Origin: Xaviernesmea oryzae
Lineage (GTDB): Bacteria > Pseudomonadota > Alphaproteobacteria > Rhizobiales > Rhizobiaceae
Assembly: GCF_900177415.1 (NCBI RefSeq)
Contig: NZ_FXAF01000011.1
Coordinates: 744,001-808,000, forward strand
Direction: 5' to 3'
DNA: 64,000 nt
This document shows, one piece after another, positions 33,884 through 42,419 of this stretch; the stretch's first letter is position 1, and every line of letters starts with the position of its first letter. Under the pieces are notes generated by a model, which made no database searches, was not told the DNA's origin, and saw nothing but the letters and a program-made list of their open reading frames with translations. A program made the translations under genes and the position numbers.

Positions 33884-34888
33884 TCAGAGCTTCTTGATCG
33901 TCACGGGCTTGTCCGCCGCGACGGTCAGCCGGTTGACGAGAGGCAGCTTGAAGGGCGCCGCGGAAATCTCGAAGACATCGCCCGCTTCCGTCTTGACGCC
34001 TTCGGAGAAGGAAAGCGTCGCCGTGCCGAAGAAATGCACGTGCAAATCCCCGGGCTGGCGGAATAGCTCGTACTTGAAATTGTGATGCTCCAGGTTGGCG
34101 ATGGTGTGCGACATGTTCGCCTCGCCGGACAGGAAGGGTTTTTCGAAGATCACCCTGTCGCCGCGACGCACCCGGGAGGTGCCCTCAACATGGTCCGGCA
34201 GGTCGCCGACCAGGAGCTCGGGACCCAGCGATGCCTGGCGGAGCTTCGAGTGGGCGAGCCAGAGATAATTGCCCTTCTCCGTCACATGGTCGGAGAATTC
34301 ATTGGCAAGACAGAAGCCGAGCCGGAAAGGCGTGCCGTCAGGACCGATGAGATAGATCGCCGCCAGTTCCGGCTCCTCGCCGCCATCGAGCGCAAAGGCC
34401 GGCGACACGAGGTCTTCGCCGGTCGCGCGAAGCTGCGAGCCATTGCCTTTATAGAACCATTCCGGCTGGACGCCGGCCTCGCCCGGTTTCGGCTTGCCGC
34501 CTTCGACGCCCATCAGGAACATGCGCATGGAATCGGTCGGCTTCTCGGCGGCCTGAGCTGCCTTATGCATCTTGTCGCGACCGTCGGCCGAACCGAGATG
34601 GGTAAGCCCCGTGCCGGCAACGATAAAATGCGCCACGTCCGGATGGGTGATCGGCAAAAGGAGACGTCCCTCGTCCGCAGCCTTTTCGAGATCGACCGGA
34701 TCGCCGAGGCCTGCCGCTTCGATCCGCTGAGCCAGGGTCTGACCGGCCGCGATCGCTTGTTTGGCAAGGTCATAGGTGGAAGAAACGCCATTCACCGCGC
34801 GTGCCGGGTTTTCCCCATCCCACGCAACGACCTGCAACCGGCCGGCATCGTCCCTAACCTGAAGAATTCGCAACATCGACATCGTCAT
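33884..34888 (-). CDS. gguC: GguC/AraD1-family protein (FAH-like fold)
   Basis: A 334-residue protein starting at ATG 34888 with GGAAG seven bases upstream; two further ATGs follow within 12 bases. It opens MTMSMLRILQVRDDAG and contains STYDLAKQAI, a FAH-like core with FVAGTGLTHLGS-type residues (IVAGTGLTHLGSAD) and YKGNGSQLRATGEDL. GguC is named from the Agrobacterium chvE-ggu region; the AraD1 group of the fumarylacetoacetate hydrolase superfamily is linked to 2-keto-3-deoxy-arabinonate breakdown. It heads the leftward sugar operon and diverges from ytfQ. Role in the last step of the pathway is inference. Confidence 0.78.
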   Translation of the reverse strand: MTMSMLRILQVRDDAGRLQVVAWDGENPARAVNGVSSTYDLAKQAIAAGQTLAQRIEAAGLGDPVDLEKAADEGRLLLPITHPDVAHFIVAGTGLTHLGSADGRDKMHKAAQAAEKPTDSMRMFLMGVEGGKPKPGEAGVQPEWFYKGNGSQLRATGEDLVSPAFALDGGEEPELAAIYLIGPDGTPFRLGFCLANEFSDHVTEKGNYLWLAHSKLRQASLGPELLVGDLPDHVEGTSRVRRGDRVIFEKPFLSGEANMSHTIANLEHHNFKYELFRQPGDLHVHFFGTATLSFSEGVKTEAGDVFEISAAPFKLPLVNRLTVAADKPVTIKKL

Positions 34889-35205
34889 CCAAATGCTTCC
34901 GTATCCATATGGCGCACTGCGCAGCCACACAGCTCCTCCCGTCGGAACCATTCAAGTTCGACGCGGCATTAATACGACTATTGGATTGCGATCATGCTTG
35001 TCAAGAACGAGAAAACAGCCTCTCCAAGGGGATCGACACCGTTTGCGACATCGCCCAACACATTGCATTAATTACATTATTTGCGTGAAAGACTCGATGG
35101 CCACGTGTATTTTTGGGCTTCGCCGAAATTATCGCTTGAAAAAGTATTATTATATGCCAATCCTGCCGGTGTCAGTTCGTTTTCTCATCTCTGGGAGGAT
35201 TTAAG
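34889..35205. other. Divergent control region between gguC and ytfQ operons
   Basis: About 317 bp with AT-rich stretches (35060-35090 and 35135-35160) unlike the flanking genes, so promoters for both sugar operons should lie here. GGGAGG at 35191-35196 is the ytfQ ribosome binding site. I cannot name a convincing operator. No gene or RNA seen. Confidence 0.5.
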
Positions 35206-36165
35206 ATGAAAAGAACACTCGCGGCGGCAACGGTTGCTTTTGCCGTATCCCTGGCTTCAGGCGTTTCCGCTCAATCGCTTACGGTCGGTTTTTCGCAAAT
35301 CGGTTCCGAATCCGGCTGGCGCGCCGCCGAAACGACCGTCACCAAGCAGGAGGCGGAAAAGCGCGGCGTGAACCTGAAATTCGCCGATGCGCAGCAGAAG
35401 CAGGAAAACCAGATCAAGGCGATCCGCGGCTTCATCGCGCAGGGCGTCGATGCGATCCTCGTGGCGCCGGTTGTCGCCACCGGCTGGGATGCGGTTCTGA
35501 AGGAAGCCAAGGAAGAGAATATTCCGGTCATCCTGCTCGATCGCGAGATCGAATCGCCGAAGGACCTCTATCTGACGGCCGTCACCTCCGATCAGGTCTT
35601 CGAAGGCAAGGTCGCGGGCGACTGGCTGGTCAAGGAGATCGGCTCGAAGGACTGCAAGGTGATGGAGCTTCAGGGCACGACCGGTTCCTCGCCCGCCATC
35701 AACCGCAAGAAGGGCTTCGAGCAGGCGATCGCCTCGCATCCCAACATCAAGATCGCCCGCTCGCAGACCGGCGACTTCACCCGCACCAAGGGCAAGGAAG
35801 TCATGGAAAGCTTCATCAAGGCGGAGGGCGGCGGCAAGGACATCTGTGCGGTCTACGCCCATAACGACGACATGGCCGTCGGAGCCATCCAGGCGATCAA
35901 GGAAGCCGGCCTGAAGCCCGGCACCGACATCAAGATCGTCTCGATCGACGCCGTGCCGGACATCTTCCAGGCAATGGCCAAGGGCGAAGCCAATGCAACG
36001 GTGGAACTGACCCCCAACATGGCCGGCCCCGCCTTCGATGTGCTTGAAGCTTACCTCAAGGACAAGAAGGAACCGCCGAAGTGGATCCAGACCGAATCCA
36101 AGCTCTACACGGCTGCCGATGACCCGATGAAGGTCTACGAAGCCAAGAAGGGCCTCGGCTACTGA
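35206..36165 (+). CDS. ytfQ: Galactofuranose-type ABC transporter substrate-binding protein
   Basis: A 319-residue periplasmic binding protein with a Sec signal (residues 1-22, ending VSA before QSLTVG). The start GFSQIGSESGWRAAETTV, PVVATGWDAVLKEAKEENIPVILLDREI and YAHNDDMAVGAIQAIKEAGL are characteristic of Escherichia coli YtfQ, which binds galactofuranose. It begins the ytfQ-ytfR-ytfT-yjfF set. Two hairpins separate it from ytfR. Confidence 0.9.
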   Translation: MKRTLAAATVAFAVSLASGVSAQSLTVGFSQIGSESGWRAAETTVTKQEAEKRGVNLKFADAQQKQENQIKAIRGFIAQGVDAILVAPVVATGWDAVLKEAKEENIPVILLDREIESPKDLYLTAVTSDQVFEGKVAGDWLVKEIGSKDCKVMELQGTTGSSPAINRKKGFEQAIASHPNIKIARSQTGDFTRTKGKEVMESFIKAEGGGKDICAVYAHNDDMAVGAIQAIKEAGLKPGTDIKIVSIDAVPDIFQAMAKGEANATVELTPNMAGPAFDVLEAYLKDKKEPPKWIQTESKLYTAADDPMKVYEAKKGLGY

Positions 36166-36174
36166 CCTCCCGCC

Positions 36175-36243
36175 GCCCGGCCGCTCCTCAACTCGGCCGG
36201 GCAAACTCAGCAACCGGAGCGGAGCCCCCTTGCCGCTCCGGTT
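36175..36243. terminator. Two tandem hairpins between ytfQ and ytfR
   Basis: GCCCGGCCG (36175-36183) pairs with 36194-36202, then AACCGGAGCGG (36212-36222) pairs with 36233-36243. Both stems are perfect. Lying directly after the binding-protein stop, they look like intercistronic attenuation or message-stabilising structures. Confidence 0.65.
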
Positions 36244-36266
36244 CTTCGACAGATGCGGGATTGAAC

Positions 36267-37793
36267 ATGACGGATTCCACCTCACTCCTGGAAGCCCGGG
36301 GCATCGGCAAGGCCTTCCTCGGCATCACCGCGCTGGACAATGTCGATTTCACGCTGGAACGCGGCGAAATCCATGCGCTGCTCGGTGAAAACGGCGCAGG
36401 CAAGTCGACGCTGATCAAGATCCTGACCGGCGTCTACACCCGCGATCACGGAACGATGCGCCTCGACGGCGTCGAGGTCACCCCGGCCAGCGTGGCGGAA
36501 GCCCAGGCACTCGGGATCGGCACGGTCTACCAGGAGGTCAACCTGCTGGAAAACCTGACGGTGGCGGAAAACCTCTTCCTCGGCCGCCAGCCGCGCAAGT
36601 TGGGCCTGATCGACCGCCGCGAGATGCGGCGGCGTTCGAAGGCCCTGCTTGCCCGCTACGGCCTCGACATCGATGTCGACGCCCTGCTCTCATCATACTC
36701 CGTCGCCATCCGCCAGATCGTCGCGATCGCCCGCGCGGTCGACCTCTCCGGCAAGGTGCTGGTACTCGACGAACCGACCGCCAGCCTCGATACGCACGAA
36801 GTGGAGATGCTGTTCTCCGTATTGCGGCGGCTGCGTGAGGACGGTCTCGGCATCATCATCATCACCCACTTCCTCAATCAGGTCTATGCCGTCGCCGATC
36901 GCGTCACGGTCCTGCGCAACGGCAGGCTCGTCGGCACGCGAAGGCTCTCTGAACTGCCCCGTCTGGAACTGATCTCGATGATGCTCGGCCGCGAGTTGCA
37001 GCACATCACCCGGGAACATCAGGCCCAGGAGGAGACGGTGGCCGACACCGCCGAGGCGCCGATCCGTTTCGCGGGCTACGGCAAACGCGGCAGCGTCGCT
37101 CCTTTCGATCTCGACATCCGCCCCGGAGAGGTGGTCGGCATTGCCGGCCTGCTCGGCTCTGGCCGCACGGAAACCGCCTTCCTCCTCTTCGGCATCGACC
37201 GGGCCGACAGCGGAACCGCCAGCGTCGACAATCAGGACATTGCCCTTTCTTCGCCGGAGGCGGCGATCGCCAAGGGTTTCGGCTTCTGTCCGGAAGAGCG
37301 CAAGACGGACGGCATCATCGGCGACTTCTCGGTCGCCGACAACATCGCGCTCGCGCTGCAGGCACGCCAGGGCTGGGCGAAACCGATCTCCTCGCGCGAA
37401 AAGCGGACGCTGGCCGAAAACTTCATCAAGTCGCTCGACATCCGTCCAGCTGATACCGAGCGGCCGATCAAGTTCCTCTCCGGCGGCAATCAGCAGAAGG
37501 CGATCCTCGCCCGCTGGCTGGCGACCGAACCTCGGCTTCTGATCCTTGACGAACCCACTCGCGGCATCGACATCGGCGCGCATGCGGAAATCCTGAAGAT
37601 GATCGAGCGTCTCTGCACCGAGGGCATGTCGCTGGTCGTCATCTCCTCCGAGTTGGAGGAACTCACGGCCGTCGCCCATCGGGTGATCGTGCTTTCCGAC
37701 CGCCGCCACGTCGCGGAACTGTCAGGCGATCAGGTGACGGCCGACAATATCATGCAGGCGATCGCCGCATCCGCCCGCACGGAGGCCGCGTGA
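36267..37793 (+). CDS. ytfR: Galactofuranose-type ABC transporter ATP-binding protein
   Basis: A 508-residue duplicated sugar-type ATPase. The ATG at 36267 has GCGGGA upstream; a TTG at 36261 is the frame limit. First domain: Walker A GENGAGKST, VYQEVNLLENLTVAENLFLG, Walker B VLVLDEPTASLD, switch His in IIITHFLNQ. Second domain: GLLGSGRTE, LSGGNQQKAIL and LLILDEPTRGIDIG. Last base shared with the ytfT start. Confidence 0.92.
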   Translation: MTDSTSLLEARGIGKAFLGITALDNVDFTLERGEIHALLGENGAGKSTLIKILTGVYTRDHGTMRLDGVEVTPASVAEAQALGIGTVYQEVNLLENLTVAENLFLGRQPRKLGLIDRREMRRRSKALLARYGLDIDVDALLSSYSVAIRQIVAIARAVDLSGKVLVLDEPTASLDTHEVEMLFSVLRRLREDGLGIIIITHFLNQVYAVADRVTVLRNGRLVGTRRLSELPRLELISMMLGRELQHITREHQAQEETVADTAEAPIRFAGYGKRGSVAPFDLDIRPGEVVGIAGLLGSGRTETAFLLFGIDRADSGTASVDNQDIALSSPEAAIAKGFGFCPEERKTDGIIGDFSVADNIALALQARQGWAKPISSREKRTLAENFIKSLDIRPADTERPIKFLSGGNQQKAILARWLATEPRLLILDEPTRGIDIGAHAEILKMIERLCTEGMSLVVISSELEELTAVAHRVIVLSDRRHVAELSGDQVTADNIMQAIAASARTEAA

Positions 37794-38827
37794 TGAACCG
37801 CATTACCCGCCGCCTCAAGCGCCTCGCGCCCCAGCTCATCGCGCTCGCCATCATCCTGGCGCTGATCACCGCCATCGCGCCGGGCTTCCTGACGGTCTCC
37901 GTCCAGAATGGCCGTCTTTACGGCAGCCTGATCGATATTCTGGTGCGTGCCGCACCTGTCGCCTTGCTGACCATCGGCATGACGCTGGTGATCGCCACGC
38001 GCGGCATCGACCTCTCGATCGGCGCTGTGATCGCCATTTGCGGCGCAGTTGCCGCAACGCTGATCAGCAAGGATTACCCGTTATCGGCCGTCATCCTGAT
38101 CTCGCTTGGCGTCGGTCTCCTATGCGGGCTCTGGAACGGCGTGCTGGTGGCGATTCTCGACATTCAGCCGATCATCGCCACACTGATCCTGATGGTGGCC
38201 GGCCGCGGCATCGCGCAGCTCATCACCGAAGGGGTCATCCTCACCTTCAACGACGATACGTTCGCGGCCCTTGGCTCCGGCTCGTTCGCGGGCATTCCGG
38301 TCCCGATCTATCTCTGGGCCGGCGCCGGCCTGGCCGTCGGGTTGCTGGTGCGCCGCTCGGCGCTCGGCTTCCTCATCGAGGCGACCGGGATAAACCGCCG
38401 CGCCGCGACGCTCGCCGGCGTTCGCGCCCGTTTCCTTCTCTTCTTCGTCTACGCGGTCTCCGGCATCTGCGCCGCCATCGCCGGCCTGATCGTCACCGCC
38501 GACATCCGCGGCGCCGACGCCAACAATGCGGGCCTCTGGCTGGAGCTCGACGCCATCCTCGCGGTGGTGATCGGCGGCACGTCGCTGAACGGCGGACGCT
38601 TTTCGATCGCAGCCTCGCTGATCGGCGCGCTGATCATCCAGTCGATCAATACCGGCATCCTGGTTTCCGGTTTCCCGCCGGAATTCAATCTCATCATCAA
38701 GGCGGGCATCATCATCATTGTGTTGACGCTCCAGTCGCCGGCGATTTTCTCGCTGTTCCATTTCCTCAAACCGGCCAGCCGACGGCCGGAAACCGTGACC
38801 AAAAAGGCGGAAGGAACGGCGCGATGA
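37793..38827 (+). CDS. ytfT: Galactofuranose-type ABC transporter permease
   Basis: A 344-residue permease of the RbsC class. ATG 37793 is preferred over GTG 37790 because GGAGG lies 7 bases upstream. Family marks LLTIGMTLVIATRGIDLSIGAVIAI and LELDAILAVVIGGTSLNGGRFSIAASLIGAL. It overlaps yjfF by four bases. Confidence 0.9.
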   Translation: MNRITRRLKRLAPQLIALAIILALITAIAPGFLTVSVQNGRLYGSLIDILVRAAPVALLTIGMTLVIATRGIDLSIGAVIAICGAVAATLISKDYPLSAVILISLGVGLLCGLWNGVLVAILDIQPIIATLILMVAGRGIAQLITEGVILTFNDDTFAALGSGSFAGIPVPIYLWAGAGLAVGLLVRRSALGFLIEATGINRRAATLAGVRARFLLFFVYAVSGICAAIAGLIVTADIRGADANNAGLWLELDAILAVVIGGTSLNGGRFSIAASLIGALIIQSINTGILVSGFPPEFNLIIKAGIIIIVLTLQSPAIFSLFHFLKPASRRPETVTKKAEGTAR

Positions 38828-39810
38828 TCCACAGCCGCAACCTGCCATTCGTAACGACGCTCGCTATCCTGATCATCGCCTATGCGCTCTGCGTGCTGCA
38901 GTTCCCGAACATGCTGTCGACCCGGGTGATCGGCAATCTGCTCACCGACAACGCCTTTCTCGGCATAGCCGCAGTCGGCATGACCTTCGTGATCCTCTCG
39001 GGCGGCATCGACCTGTCGATCGGGTCCGTGATTGCCTTCACCAGCGTTTTCGTGGCGGTCATGGTCGGCACGCTCGGCGTCCACCCTCTCATCGCGTTTG
39101 CCGCCGTTCTCGTCATTTCGACGCTCTTCGGCTGCATGATGGGAGCGATGATCCGCTATCTCGGCATCCCGCCTTTCGTGGTGACGCTTGCCGGCATGTT
39201 CCTCGCCCGCGGCGCCGCTTACCTGATCTCCACCGAATCCGTGCCGATCTCCCACCCGATGATCGATGCGATCCAGGGCTTCTATTTCCGCTTTCCCGGC
39301 GGCGGCCGGCTGACGGCGCTCGCCATGCTGATGCTGCTGGTCTTCATCGTCGGCGCCTTCGTCGCCGGCCGCACCCGCTTCGGGGCCAATGTCTATGCGA
39401 TCGGCGGCAACCAGCAATCCGCCGAATTGATGGGCGTCCCGGTCGGCTCCACGACCGTCGGCATCTATGCGCTGTCCGGCTTCCTGTCCGGCCTCGCCGG
39501 CATCGCCTATACGCTCTACACCTCGTCCGGTTATTCGCTTGCGACCGTCGGCGTCGAGCTCGATGCGATCGCCGCCGTCGTCATCGGCGGCACCTTGCTC
39601 ACCGGCGGAGTCGGCCTCGTCGCCGGTACGTTCGTTGGCATCCTGATCCAGGGGCTGATCCAGACCTACATCGTCTTCGACGGCACGTTGTCGTCCTGGT
39701 GGACAAAAATCGTCATCGGCATCCTGCTCTTCGTCTTCATCGTATTGCAGCGCGGCATCATCTGGTATTCAAACAGGAAATTGGCCGAGGGCCGGCTGAA
39801 GGAGGTTTGA
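38824..39810 (+). CDS. yjfF: Galactofuranose-type ABC transporter permease
   Basis: A 328-residue RbsC-class permease, partner of YtfT. Start ATG 38824 overlaps the ytfT stop; the open frame upstream is read-through only. Marks: GIAAVGMTFVILSGGIDLSIGSVIAF, RFGANVYAIGGNQQSAELMGVPV and ELDAIAAVVIGGTLLTGGVGLVAGTFVG. The two-permease layout is the same as in the E. coli ytf-yjfF operon. Confidence 0.9.
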   Translation: MIHSRNLPFVTTLAILIIAYALCVLQFPNMLSTRVIGNLLTDNAFLGIAAVGMTFVILSGGIDLSIGSVIAFTSVFVAVMVGTLGVHPLIAFAAVLVISTLFGCMMGAMIRYLGIPPFVVTLAGMFLARGAAYLISTESVPISHPMIDAIQGFYFRFPGGGRLTALAMLMLLVFIVGAFVAGRTRFGANVYAIGGNQQSAELMGVPVGSTTVGIYALSGFLSGLAGIAYTLYTSSGYSLATVGVELDAIAAVVIGGTLLTGGVGLVAGTFVGILIQGLIQTYIVFDGTLSSWWTKIVIGILLFVFIVLQRGIIWYSNRKLAEGRLKEV

Positions 39811-40554
39811 TTGGGTCTTCTGGAGACGACGATCAGTGGACGAAAGCGCCGCAGCAACCACGCGCATGTGGTCGCCGAGCTCGGCCGCGGGATCGTGTCC
39901 GGCAAGATACCCGAAGGCTCGCTGCTGCCTGGCGATGCGGAGCTTTCGGCCCGTTTCGGCGTCTCCCGAACGGTCTTGCGCGAGTCGATGAAGACGCTTG
40001 CCGCCAAACGGCTGGTCGAGCCCAAAGCGAAAGTCGGCACCCGCGTGCTGGACAAGGCGAGCTGGAACTTCTTCGATTCCGATGTGCTCGGCTGGCGATT
40101 CGAATCCGGCCTCGACTTCGAGTTCATCGAACATCTCGCCGAGATGCGCATGGCATTGGAGCCGGCGGCGGCGGCGGCGGCGGCAATACGGGCCACCAGC
40201 GACGACATCGTCGCGCTTTATGCGATCGCCGCAAGGTTCGACGATCTCTCGCACACGCCGGAAACCATCGCCAAGGTGGACCTGGAATTCCACCTCGCCA
40301 TCGCGCGCATGTCAGGCAATCCCTTCATGCGCTCGGCAAGCGCGCTGATCGAGGCGGCGCTGGCAATCTCCTTCCAGCTCTCCTCGCCGGCGGCTTCGCC
40401 CGAAAAGATCGAGGAAGTCGCCTCCAACCACCTCAGGATCACGCATGCGATCGCCTCGCGCGATCCGCAGAAGGCAATCGCGGCGATGCGTCACGTCATC
40501 GACGTCGGCAAGAGCCGCATCCGCAACTCGCTGGATGTGAAGCTGCCGGTCTGA
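39811..40554 (+). CDS. GntR-family (FadR subgroup) transcriptional regulator
   Basis: A 247-residue regulator beginning with TTG 39811, five bases after GGAGG and directly after the yjfF stop. The winged helix lies at about residues 18-80 (LPGDAELSARFGVSRTVLRESMKTLAAKRLVEPKAKVGTRV-type, split here: PGDAELSARFGVS and TVLRESMKTLAAKRLVEP). The FCD effector domain follows, with its His/Asp/Glu metal-site residues in EFHLAIARMSGN and NHLRITHAI. Last gene of the ytf operon; it probably represses that operon and perhaps the divergent sugar operon. Confidence 0.88.
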   Translation: MGLLETTISGRKRRSNHAHVVAELGRGIVSGKIPEGSLLPGDAELSARFGVSRTVLRESMKTLAAKRLVEPKAKVGTRVLDKASWNFFDSDVLGWRFESGLDFEFIEHLAEMRMALEPAAAAAAAIRATSDDIVALYAIAARFDDLSHTPETIAKVDLEFHLAIARMSGNPFMRSASALIEAALAISFQLSSPAASPEKIEEVASNHLRITHAIASRDPQKAIAAMRHVIDVGKSRIRNSLDVKLPV

Positions 40555-40555
40555 G

Positions 40556-41704
40556 CTATCTTGCTTCCAGCGAGATCATGAGGTTGGCGAGAAGCGCCGT
40601 GCGCGGTGCGATGCTGCTCAAGAAGACATGCTCGTTGAAGGTATGCGGTCCGGCGCCGTCCGCTCCCAGTCCATCGAGCGTCGGCACGCCGAGCGCCGCC
40701 GTGAAATTGCCGTCCGATCCGCCGCCGGTCGCCATGCCTTCGAGCGCGATGCCGAGACCCGCCGCTATCTCCGCTGCCGCATCGAACAAACGTTTGCCCT
40801 CTTCCGATTGCGCGAAAGGCGGGCGGTTCATCTGGCCGACGATCTCGAAGGTGATGTCCGGATCGACCGGCCTCATCGCTTCGATCCTGCCGGTGATCTC
40901 GGTGGCGATCTTGTCGTCCGGCACGCGCACATCGACCTGCAGCCGGCATTCCGCAGGCACCGTATTGCGGCCGGTGCCGCCCTGGATAGTGCCGACCGTG
41001 ACGGTGACGCCGCGCTCGGTATCGTTGAGCGCCTCCAGCTCCAGCACCAGGCGGGCGGCGGCGCGGATGGCGCTGCGTCCGTCCTGCGGCCTTGCGCCCG
41101 CATGCGCCGCACGTCCCCGAACCGTGACGTCGTACATGGCGACACCCTTGCGGGCGGTGACGACCTTGCCGCCATCGCGGGCGGGTTCGACCACCAGCGT
41201 GTAGCCTGCATTCTTCGCCGCCGCTTCCATGAAGGCGCGCGAGGAAAGGCTGCCCATCTCCTCGTCCGGCACGAAGATCAGGTCGATCGGCATCCTGGTG
41301 CCCCGCCTGACGGCAAGTTTCATCGCTTCGAGCGCCATCAGCGCGCCGGACTTCATGTCGTATATGCCGGGACCATAGAGCTTGTCGCCTTCCTGCCGCA
41401 GCTGAAGCCGATCGTTGATGACGCCGACCGCATGCACCGTATCGAGATGCGCGAGGATCAGCGCGGTCTTCTCATTGCTGCCGGCCGGGCGCGGCGAACG
41501 CAGCGCCAGGATATCGCCGAAACCGAGCGTGCCCGGCAAACGTTCCGTCTCAAGACCCGCCTCCCTGCCCAGAACCTCGACACGGTCGGCAAGCCGGTTG
41601 ACGGCGGCGGCATCCAGCGTCGGGGTCTCGATCTCGACCCAGCGCTTCAGCTCCTCGATGAGAGCCTTGGCGTCGATATCGTTGGCGGAAACGGCAAGCG
41701 TCAT
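40556..41704 (-). CDS. M20-family metallopeptidase (glutamate carboxypeptidase-like)
   Basis: A 382-residue M20 peptidase. Metal and catalytic motifs: LAHLDTVHAVG (His and Asp), GPGIYDMKSG (bridging Asp), FVPDEEMGS (catalytic and metal Glu) and VEPAR in place of the usual later ligand block; a dimerisation lid domain (GRAAHAGARPQDGRSAI) is inserted. No signal peptide, so cytoplasmic. Closest in feel to carboxypeptidase G2-like and acyl-amino-acid hydrolases. It ends one base from the converging GntR stop and is co-directional with the HbpS-like gene and LysR regulator, suggesting it belongs to the peptide/gamma-glutamyl locus. Confidence 0.85.
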   Translation of the reverse strand: MTLAVSANDIDAKALIEELKRWVEIETPTLDAAAVNRLADRVEVLGREAGLETERLPGTLGFGDILALRSPRPAGSNEKTALILAHLDTVHAVGVINDRLQLRQEGDKLYGPGIYDMKSGALMALEAMKLAVRRGTRMPIDLIFVPDEEMGSLSSRAFMEAAAKNAGYTLVVEPARDGGKVVTARKGVAMYDVTVRGRAAHAGARPQDGRSAIRAAARLVLELEALNDTERGVTVTVGTIQGGTGRNTVPAECRLQVDVRVPDDKIATEITGRIEAMRPVDPDITFEIVGQMNRPPFAQSEEGKRLFDAAAEIAAGLGIALEGMATGGGSDGNFTAALGVPTLDGLGADGAGPHTFNEHVFLSSIAPRTALLANLMISLEAR

Positions 41705-41759
41705 GGGAAATAACCTTGGACATGTTCGGGCGGGCGAAGAGGATGCCGCAGGGGGGGCG

Positions 41760-41828
41760 GCCCGGCCACTATAGTGAGCCGGGCAAGGATCGCCATACCT
41801 GCTGCGTGGGAATCAGGGGAAATTTCCC
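41760..41828. promoter_or_regulatory. Two palindromes between HbpS-like and M20 peptidase genes
   Basis: GCCCGGC (41760-41766) pairs with 41778-41784 and encloses the palindrome CACTATAGTG (41767-41776). A second perfect palindrome, GGGAAATTTCCC, lies at 41817-41828. They may form a terminator for the HbpS-like gene or an operator for the peptidase; the sequence alone does not decide. Confidence 0.4.
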
Positions 41829-41861
41829 TGGCTCTGAGGAGGCGGCACCCGTCGCCCCGAA

Positions 41862-42284
41862 TCAGAGAGATTTCAGGAAGAAATCGATGCCGGCCTGGGC
41901 GCATTCGGCGTCCTGCGCCGGCGTGCCGGAGCTGAGGCCGATGCCGCCCACGACCTCGCCGTCGACGATCACCGGCAAACCGCCTGCAACGACGAGAAGG
42001 CGGCCGCCGATCGCGGAATTGATGCCGTAGGCCGGGCTGCCCGGCTGGCTGGCGACGCCATAGCTTTCCGTCGTGCGTTTCGCGCCGGCGGCCGTATAGG
42101 CCTTGTCCTGGGCGATGATCGAGCTGGTGATCTTGCCGCCGTCCATGCGTTCGAAGGCGATGAGCTGGCCGGATTCGTCGGTCACCGCAATGCACATCGG
42201 CACGCCGATCTCCTCCGCCTTGGCGCGGGCGCCCGCTATCAGCACGCGCGCATCCTCAAGGCTCAAACGCTTGATCGTCAGCAT
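41862..42284 (-). CDS. HbpS/GlcG-family (DUF336) small protein
   Basis: A 140-residue protein starting at ATG 42284, eight bases after GGAAGGAG. Marks of the GlcG/HbpS family: MCIAVTDESGQLIAFERMDG, AYTAA, SYGVASQPGSPAYGINSAIGGRLLVVAGGLPV and VVGGIGLSSGTPAQDAECAQAGI. Members can bind haem or act as chaperone-like accessory proteins, and often sit beside catabolic genes without a proven reaction. Same strand as the LysR regulator upstream. Confidence 0.8.
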   Translation of the reverse strand: MLTIKRLSLEDARVLIAGARAKAEEIGVPMCIAVTDESGQLIAFERMDGGKITSSIIAQDKAYTAAGAKRTTESYGVASQPGSPAYGINSAIGGRLLVVAGGLPVIVDGEVVGGIGLSSGTPAQDAECAQAGIDFFLKSL

Positions 42285-42419
42285 GGATTCTCCTTCCGAT
42301 TCACAACATCCACTGGTATCGATTCGCATCAGCCTATGCCAGAAAACCAGGCTGCCTGATACGCCGCATCGCGCAAAGGCGGGGAATTTTCGCCAGCACC
42401 GCCGCTCCGCGCCGTGTTT

